A stretch of DNA of 15,113 nt, taken from Saprospiraceae bacterium (GTDB taxonomy: Bacteria > Bacteroidota > Bacteroidia > Chitinophagales > Saprospiraceae). Positions 6,950-13,440 of the stretch are shown in pieces (the first letter of the stretch is position 1; each line of letters begins with the position of its first letter). The notes below the pieces were generated by a model, which ran no database searches, had not been told where the DNA came from, and saw nothing but the letters and a program-made list of their open reading frames with translations. The stretch is from positions 1 through 15,113 of the forward strand of contig JALVCY010000155.1 in the NCBI GenBank assembly GCA_027009605.1. Direction: 5' to 3'. A program made the translations under genes and the position numbers.

Positions 6950-9619
6950 CTATTTCGTACCTTGCTCAATCATATACTCTACCGCTGCTTTAATGTCGGC
7001 ATCAGACAAAGAAGCATTTCCGCCCTTGGCAGGCATCATACCTTTTTTGCCTGTAAACCCTTCCGTAGCGTGCTTGATGACGGTTTCCAAACCTTGAGCC
7101 TTAATCTCAGCCCAACGATCTTTCTCTGAAAACATCGGTGCTCCGGTGACTCCTGTCTTGTGACAAGCAACACAAGTGCCGTCAAATACTTTCTTACCGG
7201 CCGCATTATCTGTACTGGCCGTAGCAGCACCACCGCCTTCTTCCATGACTTGCTTAGACTTGGCTTTCAAGAAAGCAATAATCTTAGCGGCATTTTCACT
7301 ATTTACATTTTGGTTAGGCATCGCCAATTTGAAATGCTGACGCATGGCTTCAATATCCGGATCATTCAAGTGAGTAGCCGGATTCATAATCCATTCTTTC
7401 AACCACTTATCGTCTCTACGCTTATCTACCATCAACAAATCCGGACCGTTAAATTCCTTACCGAATTTGTGACAAGCATTACAACCGTGGTTCAAGTACT
7501 CATTTTCACCCGGTAGCAAGTTAGCCAATTCGATGGCAGAAGGCTTAAAGGCTTGCATTTCATTATCTTTATTGATACGCTTGGTGTAGGCCAACACTCT
7601 GTCGTTTTCTGCTTTTTGATTAAACTTCACAGAAAGATAGCCAACCAATTGACGATCTCTAGCTTTGTTTTGCTCATCCAAAAGGATTGGGAAAGCACCG
7701 GCTTTCTCTGCCTTAAATTGAATGGTCGCAGTTTCACCGGGACTAAATGGGTACATCTTGTCATAAGCAGAAATCTCATAGACATAGTGATCGGTCATGG
7801 ATTGACCCACATTCGTTAAGTGAAGGACAACATTCTGGCCTTGATTCACTTCGATATTGGCCGGATTCACTTGTCCGTTTGCGATGGTACCAAATACTTC
7901 TACGGTATTTCCTTTGTTGACAGTCTTTTCACCGCCTGCAGTCGTTGCATAAGGAGACTTCGTTAGGGTAGCCGAGTTGGTTCCAACCGGATAAGCGGTC
8001 AAAGAATTAGACGCATTGGCTTTAAACATGGCCGTGTAGTGCGGCTCACCCATTGGTAATGGCATGTCATAAATTACCTTAGGCTTCTTTCCGGAAATAT
8101 CAATCAACTGGTGATTTTGTGGGTGTAAGGGGCCTACCGGATTGAACCGGTCAATGGATAATTTATTCAAAGAAATCAAGTATTTACCATGAGGATGCTT
8201 CGTATCTCCATAAGCCGCCACCAAGTGACCTACATTATAGTGAGAAGGCACAAACTCTAATACTTTTAGGTTGATGTAGTCCCACTTAGTAATCCGGGAA
8301 TCCACATAAATAGAAGTATAAACTATTCCTTTCTCCTTATCATATTGATTGTGCAAAGGTCCTAGTCCTACTTCTACACTTCCGTGTAAAGCTTCCTCTA
8401 AAGGAATCACAGGAAGACCAAATTCATCGTGTTCAAATTTTCCGGCAGCAATCGCCTTCTTAATTTTCTCGAAAGAGTAAACCCATGCGTGAGAATCCAA
8501 TTTACCGGCAACAATAATGTAGTCTCCCGTAGGATCCACATCTACTCCGTGTGGAGATTTAGGCTCCGGAATCAAGTAAACCAATCCGTGCTTGATGGAT
8601 TCAGAGATAGGAATTACTTTCATACCATTAATGGTCTTCGTACGAATCTTTCCTGCTTTTAACAGTTTTTCGGCTTTCGCCCAAAGTGTAATGTGCATAT
8701 AGTCCACGTCTCTGGAAGAACAACCGGCTTCAAATGGAGGACGACCGTCTTCGATTCCCCCATAATACATCTCTGTACAAAGTGAGTTGGTAAACCCATA
8801 TCCATAAGATGCATTCTTACCGGCATCAGACAAATCTTGTGTGTAAGGAGGAAACTCAAACATGAATGATTTATTAGGTATCACACGTCCCTTGTCATTA
8901 TCAAATTTCCAGTAGGTAATACCCCCACGCCAGTACTTCTTAAAGTTAGCTTCTGTCAAAGGGTGAAATTTGCGATCGAGTGGAGCCGGATACTGCGCTG
9001 CAGACATGATGTACTCAGAGTTAGGAGTAAAGAAAGCCCCTCCGTGAATATTACGAAAAACAGGCTCTTTGATTACCTGCTTGACGCTCCAGTCTTTCAA
9101 ATCATAGATATAAATTCTAGGATTCGCTTTGTCATTAATGGCTGCCCACTTGTTATTGTAGTCTCCATCCGTTTCAGAAAATCCGGGGTGGTGTGTATCC
9201 CCCCAAAGGATTTCTTGTCCATCGATATAGCCATCTTTCAATAGCTTCATAGTCTCTACACTATACCCAAAACCGGCATAAGGTTGGCGGGTATTCGTTG
9301 GTACATACTTTAGCATTCTCATGGAAGGTACGGTGTACATGATGGTATTTCCTTCTTGTCCACCGGAGTTTAAGGTAACGTACTCATCAGCGAGGTTGTC
9401 AGGAGTATAAGTTTTAGCGGCTGCCAAAACGTCTTCTTCATTCAAACCACGTCTTTTGATTACATCTTGAAACGATTCGTTTCCGCGGGGTGCTCCGGAT
9501 ACATCCGTGCTACCGCCGGTATGAGTGCCCCCTTTATCACCACCTTTTCCGCAACTTACGACGGCAAGTGCAAAAAAGATCAGGGATAGCCCCAAAATTA
9601 TATTTTTCATTTTTTTCAT
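6950..9619 (-). CDS. nosZ: NosZ paralogue with CuZ site, no CuA, two haem c domains; lipoprotein
   Basis: An 889-residue protein with a lipoprotein signal (AVVSC, lipidated Cys23). The seven-bladed NosZ propeller (about 50-540) keeps all seven CuZ histidines: His143 and His144 (GDTHHP), His192 (IHGG), His357 (SPHG), His423 (GPLH), His465 (NVGH) and His527 (GEPH). The cupredoxin domain (about 570-668) is still recognisable and aligns without gaps to the neighbouring paralogue. Its CuA ligands are gone: Cys to Leu647, Cys to Asn651, His to Asp655, Met to Leu658, and the upstream His to Tyr612. Two class I cytochrome c domains follow, CNACH (713-717, Met767 likely axial) and CVACH (816-820, Met862 likely). 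It should hold the N2O-reducing cluster but lack the usual electron-entry copper. N2O reduction by this chain is inferred from ligand conservation. It starts 26 bp after the CuA gene. Confidence 0.9.
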   Translation of the reverse strand: MKKMKNIILGLSLIFFALAVVSCGKGGDKGGTHTGGSTDVSGAPRGNESFQDVIKRRGLNEEDVLAAAKTYTPDNLADEYVTLNSGGQEGNTIMYTVPSMRMLKYVPTNTRQPYAGFGYSVETMKLLKDGYIDGQEILWGDTHHPGFSETDGDYNNKWAAINDKANPRIYIYDLKDWSVKQVIKEPVFRNIHGGAFFTPNSEYIMSAAQYPAPLDRKFHPLTEANFKKYWRGGITYWKFDNDKGRVIPNKSFMFEFPPYTQDLSDAGKNASYGYGFTNSLCTEMYYGGIEDGRPPFEAGCSSRDVDYMHITLWAKAEKLLKAGKIRTKTINGMKVIPISESIKHGLVYLIPEPKSPHGVDVDPTGDYIIVAGKLDSHAWVYSFEKIKKAIAAGKFEHDEFGLPVIPLEEALHGSVEVGLGPLHNQYDKEKGIVYTSIYVDSRITKWDYINLKVLEFVPSHYNVGHLVAAYGDTKHPHGKYLISLNKLSIDRFNPVGPLHPQNHQLIDISGKKPKVIYDMPLPMGEPHYTAMFKANASNSLTAYPVGTNSATLTKSPYATTAGGEKTVNKGNTVEVFGTIANGQVNPANIEVNQGQNVVLHLTNVGQSMTDHYVYEISAYDKMYPFSPGETATIQFKAEKAGAFPILLDEQNKARDRQLVGYLSVKFNQKAENDRVLAYTKRINKDNEMQAFKPSAIELANLLPGENEYLNHGCNACHKFGKEFNGPDLLMVDKRRDDKWLKEWIMNPATHLNDPDIEAMRQHFKLAMPNQNVNSENAAKIIAFLKAKSKQVMEEGGGAATASTDNAAGKKVFDGTCVACHKTGVTGAPMFSEKDRWAEIKAQGLETVIKHATEGFTGKKGMMPAKGGNASLSDADIKAAVEYMIEQGTK

Positions 9620-9645
9620 CTTAATTTTAATTTTGATGGTTTGAA

Positions 9646-11823
9646 TTATTTGTTGATTTTTTCATCCAAAAGCTTCTTCGCTCTCAAGCCTACGTCTGCA
9701 GTTTTTACTTGGTACTGCCAGTATTGCTCAGCCCACAAGAATGCTTGCTTCCACTTACCTTCTTTAGCATATTTCTCATGCTTTTCTTTTGCGGAAGCTC
9801 CCTTGCCTAATTGGTCAAATGCGTCATCCACCAAAGCTTTTACGTAAGGATATTTTTCAAAGTGGTTGTCTTTTAGGTGTTGTACTACGCCGTTGATAAC
9901 ATCTTGTGTTTGAGCAATGACTTTCAACTTGTCTTCGTAGTTCTTCTTATAACCTGCCAATTGCTCCGGAGTCAACTTCTCTTCCGCAGCGATATCACCA
10001 CCTTTGTATCCTTTAGGCTTGACCATCAAGATACCTTCCATCTCTAAGTGCAAGGCAGAACAAAACTCTGTACAGTAATATGGGAAAGCACCGGCTCTGT
10101 CAGCAACAAAAGTTACAGAAGCCGTCTTACCGGGCTCAAAACTACCGTGGACACCATAAGTATCAACCGTAAATCCGTGGGTTTCATCTTCTGCGCGCTC
10201 CAAGTTGGTCAAGTGGAAAGTAACAATGTCTCCTTGATTGACTCTAACAATTTCCGGTGTGATGTGTGAACGAATCAATGTCCCAAACACGTGTACCCGA
10301 TTGCCTTCACGCTCGATTTTTTCTTGTCCGGCAACTGTCTTATATCTGGAGACATCGCCATTACGAGTATTGGTACCCAATGGATATCTTATAATAGGCT
10401 TAATGGTTGTTCTCAATACAGAAGCCTGACCATAGATATTTGCTTGTGGCAAACTCATGGTATAGATGTCAGTCATATTATCGGAAGAGATATCTATCAA
10501 GTGCATGAAGCTAGGTCTAACAGGACCTACATTGGGGAAGTTTTTATAGACACCGGCCTTATCGACCACAGTCAAGTAGTTGGAGTGTGGACTTGCAGAC
10601 ATTCCTTGTGGAGTCATTAAGTAACCCGGCTCAAACGACAAGCTGATAGATTGATCTGTCTTTAAGTCTTCGTAGTTAAACCGGACGATCTTCTTATCGT
10701 TTCCTGCAGACGCATACGCCGTATTTTTTCTGTAATCAAAAGCAATATCAACGACACCGCTACCCAAAGCCACAGTCCCTTTTTGGATATCACCCAAAGC
10801 TACAGTACCGCCATTAACCGCCGCCTTTGCTTTGGCCGCATCAATAACTACTGCATTATCAGCTACTGCGATAAAATATTTCCCGTCAGGAGTAGTCTTT
10901 ACTGCTTTAACATCAGCAGGCATTTCTACAAAAGCAACTGCCTTTGCATTTTGAGCTTCTGCATAAGTTACGGCATTAAAGTCATTCACTCTTGTTTTTC
11001 CGGCTTTCGCCAATTTGTCATAATCCAAGAAATAGACAAATGATTTGCCGTCTTTCTTAGCGACACCGGCTATAAGGCCTTTACCGGCACCTTTACCTGC
11101 ATCAAAATACCCCAATGCATAAGCAGGCAATTCCACAGTAAATGATTCTTCTTTAATCATTCTACTTTTGTGAATTTCTTTACCTTCTACAAACTTCCAA
11201 AATGTCACACCTGATTTTTTTGCATCACTTGGGTTTGCTGTCCAAGGAGCAGGGTATTGACTGGATTGGATAACATACTCTGTATTAGGAGTCACTACCG
11301 CTTCCGGGTAAATGCTCTTTAATACAGGATTAGACAAGACTTGCTTGGTCTCGAAGTCATCTAGACCTAATAGCGCAATTCTTGAATTCGCACCATCTGA
11401 GAAGAAAGCGAAGTGACCGTCATAATTTCCTCCTTTTTCTGAAAAGGCCGGATAACGCATGTCACCATAAGAGCTGATACGATCGTCCAAAGATGATTTT
11501 TTCAACATCAAAGAACTTTCATCGTCAAACCCATAGCCTTGCCATGGTTCAGGAGAAAATACACCTACATACTTGTAGATACGCATGGACGGGATACCAT
11601 ACACAATCATGGTGCCTGAGTTACCTGTACCAACTATTGCAAAATACTCATCACGACCACCACGTGGCATAAATGTCTTTACACTAGCTAGCACATCGGC
11701 ATCAGTCAAACCCCGTGCACTTTTTACTTCTGCCAGCGTTTGCTGCGCAGAGAGCGGAAGAGCCATAAAGCCCAAGGCCAATATTGCCAGTATTGCCTTT
11801 ATTCGTTTTGCTTTTGAAAACAT
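9646..11823 (-). CDS. nosZ: NosZ paralogue with intact CuA site and lost CuZ ligands
   Basis: A 725-residue exported protein: Sec signal peptide with likely cleavage after LPLSA (residue 26), propeller domain (about 28-490), cupredoxin domain (about 500-605) and a helical tail (about 610-725). The CuA ligand set is complete: His549 (ETHGF), Cys584, Cys588, His592 and Met595 in CTEFCSALHLEMEG, with the backbone-ligand residue at Glu586 as in clade II enzymes. The propeller aligns along its length with the next gene, but every CuZ histidine is replaced: Arg123, Tyr124, Tyr172, Lys306, Asp359, Tyr401 and Tyr464. It therefore cannot build a normal CuZ cluster and is best read as an electron-transfer subunit. 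The frame is uninterrupted and the CuA motif is perfect, which argues against a decaying gene. It is the first gene of the nos run. Routine annotation would call it a nitrous oxide reductase. Confidence 0.92.
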   Translation of the reverse strand: MFSKAKRIKAILAILALGFMALPLSAQQTLAEVKSARGLTDADVLASVKTFMPRGGRDEYFAIVGTGNSGTMIVYGIPSMRIYKYVGVFSPEPWQGYGFDDESSLMLKKSSLDDRISSYGDMRYPAFSEKGGNYDGHFAFFSDGANSRIALLGLDDFETKQVLSNPVLKSIYPEAVVTPNTEYVIQSSQYPAPWTANPSDAKKSGVTFWKFVEGKEIHKSRMIKEESFTVELPAYALGYFDAGKGAGKGLIAGVAKKDGKSFVYFLDYDKLAKAGKTRVNDFNAVTYAEAQNAKAVAFVEMPADVKAVKTTPDGKYFIAVADNAVVIDAAKAKAAVNGGTVALGDIQKGTVALGSGVVDIAFDYRKNTAYASAGNDKKIVRFNYEDLKTDQSISLSFEPGYLMTPQGMSASPHSNYLTVVDKAGVYKNFPNVGPVRPSFMHLIDISSDNMTDIYTMSLPQANIYGQASVLRTTIKPIIRYPLGTNTRNGDVSRYKTVAGQEKIEREGNRVHVFGTLIRSHITPEIVRVNQGDIVTFHLTNLERAEDETHGFTVDTYGVHGSFEPGKTASVTFVADRAGAFPYYCTEFCSALHLEMEGILMVKPKGYKGGDIAAEEKLTPEQLAGYKKNYEDKLKVIAQTQDVINGVVQHLKDNHFEKYPYVKALVDDAFDQLGKGASAKEKHEKYAKEGKWKQAFLWAEQYWQYQVKTADVGLRAKKLLDEKINK

Positions 11824-11877
11824 AAGATTGAATTTTAAGAGATTTAGAAAAACTAAACAACTTCTTGAAAGAAAATA

Positions 11878-11899
11878 AAAAGGACAATTTCATCCTTTT
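11878..11899 (-). promoter_or_regulatory. Small stem-loop in the nos leader
   Basis: AAAAGGA (11878-11884) and TCCTTTT (11893-11899) form a 7-bp stem within the presumed 5' leader. In the transcript it is followed by a T-rich stretch, so it resembles a weak attenuator. Support is only the base pairing. Confidence 0.35.
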
Positions 11900-11910
11900 A
11901 TATAGTTGCG

Positions 11911-11918
11911 CAAAGTTA
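11911..11918 (-). promoter_or_regulatory. Candidate -7 box of the nos promoter
   Basis: Read on the minus strand this is TAACTTTG, an exact match to the Bacteroidota -7 consensus TAnnTTTG, about 90 bp ahead of the ATG at 11823. I see no matching -33 TTTG about 20 bp upstream, which would suit a promoter that needs an activator. The placement is inferred. Confidence 0.4.
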
Positions 11919-11960
11919 ATCAAACATTTTCTAATATGTTGTCTTTATTTCGCACTATTT

Positions 11961-12000
11961 TAGTGATATTCGATATTCAATAGAATGATAATTGTCACTA
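11961..12000 (-). promoter_or_regulatory. Imperfect 40-bp palindrome upstream of the nos promoter
   Basis: The ends TAGTGA and TCACTA are complementary, and ATTC (11975-11978) pairs with GAAT (11983-11986) around the centre at about 11980. The spacing from the candidate -7 box would put the centre roughly 75 bp before transcription start. It is a candidate operator for an N-oxide or redox regulator. It does not match the FNR consensus TTGAT-N4-ATCAA. Confidence 0.35.
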
Positions 12001-12087
12001 CCGATAAATAGGGGTCTAAAATATTGGTTATCAATTGCTTATGTCAATATTTTTACTCTGTCACACTGGATTTTTTTCCGAGAGTTT

Positions 12088-12155
12088 GTCCTTTGGACGT
12101 TCAACTTGTCCTTCGGACGTTCAATTTGTGCTTCGCACGTTCAATTGCCTTTGGC
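12088..12155. repeat. Four tandem mini-hairpins with a 20-bp period
   Basis: GTCC-TTT-GGAC (12088-12098), GTCC-TTC-GGAC (12108-12118), GTGC-TTC-GCAC (12128-12138) and GCC-TTT-GGC (12147-12155) are separated by GTTCAA(C/T)T linkers. Stem bases differ between copies but always stay complementary. The first three start exactly 20 bp apart and the fourth at 19. Confidence 0.75.
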
Positions 12156-12272
12156 GTTCAAGGGGGGGGGACGCTCTTGGCTGGCTACCCGTTACACCAC
12201 GTCATGATAGAACACGGATTTTACGGATTGTGCGGATTTTCACGGATTTTTTACTTCATTATTGAGTTTACT

Positions 12273-12443
12273 CCGAAAAGTATGGTTTAGTGGTTTGTTC
12301 TTGAGTCCACAAAATTTTATTTGGTTTCTTTATGAAAACCCTTCCATAGGTTTCCCTTTGGTTAATGGAAACCTTATGATAACCAAATAAAATTTTGTTC
12401 ATCGCTTTAATTTTTGGCTGAGTGGACTTTTCGAAGTGGACTC
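12273..12443. repeat. Nested inverted-repeat element 1, left of the YceI gene
   Basis: A perfect 18-bp inverted repeat (ACAAAATTTTATTTGGTT at 12309-12326 against 12381-12398) lies inside outer arms CCGAAAAGT (12273-12281) and ACTTTTCGA (12426-12434, 8 of 9). A further pair is GAGTCCAC (12303-12310) with GTGGACTC (12436-12443). It is related to the element at 13182-13350, and its inner arms share ACAAAATTTTATT with it. It may be a MITE-like or palindromic dispersed repeat, or a bidirectional terminator. Confidence 0.65.
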
Positions 12444-12444
12444 A

Positions 12445-12468
12445 CCGTTATACCGTTACACCGTTACA
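12445..12468. repeat. Three 8-bp tandem repeats
   Basis: CCGTTATA, CCGTTACA, CCGTTACA in direct succession, ending 7 bp before the end of the YceI reading frame at 12476. A related string CCGTTACACCA occurs near 12189. Confidence 0.6.
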
Positions 12469-12475
12469 CCGCCAC

Positions 12476-13141
12476 TCACTTCGCTTCCGCAAAAAGAACA
12501 ATCTTCACATAGAACGTATCGCTAAAGATAAAATCTTTGGCCTTTTGGGGAAAAGACCTAGAATTTGCATTCATGCCAAAAAGTGTGCGGTTGATGGGGA
12601 TTTCTTGGGTTTCCAGGGACAATTGACCTCCTTTTTTCCGAAAGGAAGCCAGCTCAAATTGAATCGGTTGACCGACATTGCGGATACTTAATTGTCCGGA
12701 CACCCAAAAGCGGTCATTCTTCCTTTGGATATCGGTAGTCTTGAATTTCAGCAATGGATAATGAGCCCCATCAAAGAAATCAGCGGTTTGCAGGACATTA
12801 TTAAAAGTGCCTTTCATCAGTTGGTAAGAAATACTCGTATCCCGGGCGGTCTTGGTCAACGCTTCGGCATAGGCTCCCACAGGTACATCCTTGCGGACAA
12901 AAACAAAACCATGCTTCAAATCCACCAACCCCTTGTGTTGTTCACAATGCCAAGCAATCTCACTTTTTGCGGTATCAATGACAAAAACCTGTGCATCATC
13001 CATCGACATCAAGGCTTGAAAAGTATCTTGATGAACGGTGACGGGTTGGGACGTTGGGGGCTGCTCAACTGTCGCCTTCTCTTCATTTTGACAGCTAAAA
13101 ACGACCATCAATAATACCACTCCGAAAATTATCTTTTTCAT
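12476..13141 (-). CDS. YceI-family lipoprotein
   Basis: A 221-residue lipoprotein: signal peptide with lipobox VVFSC (lipidated Cys17), a short Pro/Thr/Gln-rich linker, then a YceI-like lipocalin fold from about residue 50 to the end. Family features visible are the opening DTAKSEIAWHCEQHKG, the central TADFFDGAHYPLLKF block, GQLSIRNVGQPIQF, and the closing IPINRTLFGMNANS. YceI proteins bind long lipids such as isoprenoid quinones in the periplasm; the ligand here is unknown. It lies on the same strand as the nos genes but more than 650 bp upstream, beyond repeats, so co-transcription is unlikely. It is bracketed by two related inverted-repeat elements. The family call is fairly firm; a link to N2O respiration is not shown. 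Confidence 0.82.
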   Translation of the reverse strand: MKKIIFGVVLLMVVFSCQNEEKATVEQPPTSQPVTVHQDTFQALMSMDDAQVFVIDTAKSEIAWHCEQHKGLVDLKHGFVFVRKDVPVGAYAEALTKTARDTSISYQLMKGTFNNVLQTADFFDGAHYPLLKFKTTDIQRKNDRFWVSGQLSIRNVGQPIQFELASFRKKGGQLSLETQEIPINRTLFGMNANSRSFPQKAKDFIFSDTFYVKIVLFAEAK

Positions 13142-13181
13142 CTCCCGGTTCTTTTATGTGATGTACAACCGTGAGTCTGCC

Positions 13182-13350
13182 CCGAAAAGTCCACTGCACC
13201 AAAGAAAGGAACAAAATTTTATTCTGTTTACCTTAAAGTCGCCCTTCGTAAAGGATGCCGATAGCTATCGGCATAGAGGGTTAAAACAAAGGAGAAAACA
13301 GAATAAAATTTTGTGGGGTCAAGAGCCCATCACGATATTAGACTTTTCGG
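13182..13350. repeat. Nested inverted-repeat element 2, right of the YceI gene
   Basis: Three nested palindromic layers share one centre. The terminal arms are perfect (CCGAAAAGTC at 13182-13191 and GACTTTTCGG at 13341-13350). The inner arms are a perfect 19-bp pair (ACAAAATTTTATTCTGTTT at 13211-13229 against 13296-13314). A perfect 20-bp palindrome lies in the middle (13255-13274). The 169-bp layout is like a miniature inverted-repeat element with no coding capacity. No target-site duplication is obvious. Confidence 0.7.
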
Positions 13351-13440
13351 AGCAAGCTCAACCATACAATGCCTACCCTAACGAATATGGAGAATGATGG
13401 TTCATGGCTCAGACACGAGCAGAAAAGCCTTTTTGCAAAG

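Larger units (their letters stand above)
11824..12475. other. Gene-free, repeat-rich spacer between nos operon and YceI gene
   Basis: This 652-bp stretch has no credible gene; short open frames in it run through repeats. It holds the nos leader and promoter region (to about 12000), four tandem mini-hairpins (12088-12155), a run of nine G (12162-12170), four CGGATT-containing units (12214-12250), a nested inverted-repeat element (12273-12443), and three 8-bp CCGTTA(C/T)A copies (12445-12468). Confidence 0.75.

Noticed and set aside
9646..11823. The CuA-type NosZ paralogue as a decaying pseudogene
   Set aside because: The frame is open for 725 codons, the signal peptide and the whole CuA ligand set are perfect, and it is the first gene of the operon. 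Loss is confined to CuZ positions.
6950..11823. The two NosZ-like genes as one gene broken by a frameshift or duplication artefact
   Set aside because: Both encode the propeller and cupredoxin domains from end to end with separate export signals, and they differ in sequence throughout.
11900..12000. An FNR or CRP-type box in front of the nos operon
   Set aside because: Only loose half-sites such as TTAATCAAA are present; no TTGAT-N4-ATCAA or close variant was found.
11992..12290. Three overlapping plus-strand open frames of 71-88 codons
   Set aside because: They read the tandem mini-hairpins and G tract in all three frames, giving the same repeated peptide pieces. This is repeat-driven openness, not coding.
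12692..13114. 140-codon plus-strand open frame opposite the YceI gene
   Set aside because: It is the antisense shadow of a clear lipoprotein gene and shows no family features of its own.
13158..13397. Plus-strand open frame of 79 codons
   Set aside because: It runs straight through the nested inverted-repeat element and its central palindrome; the translation resembles no known family.
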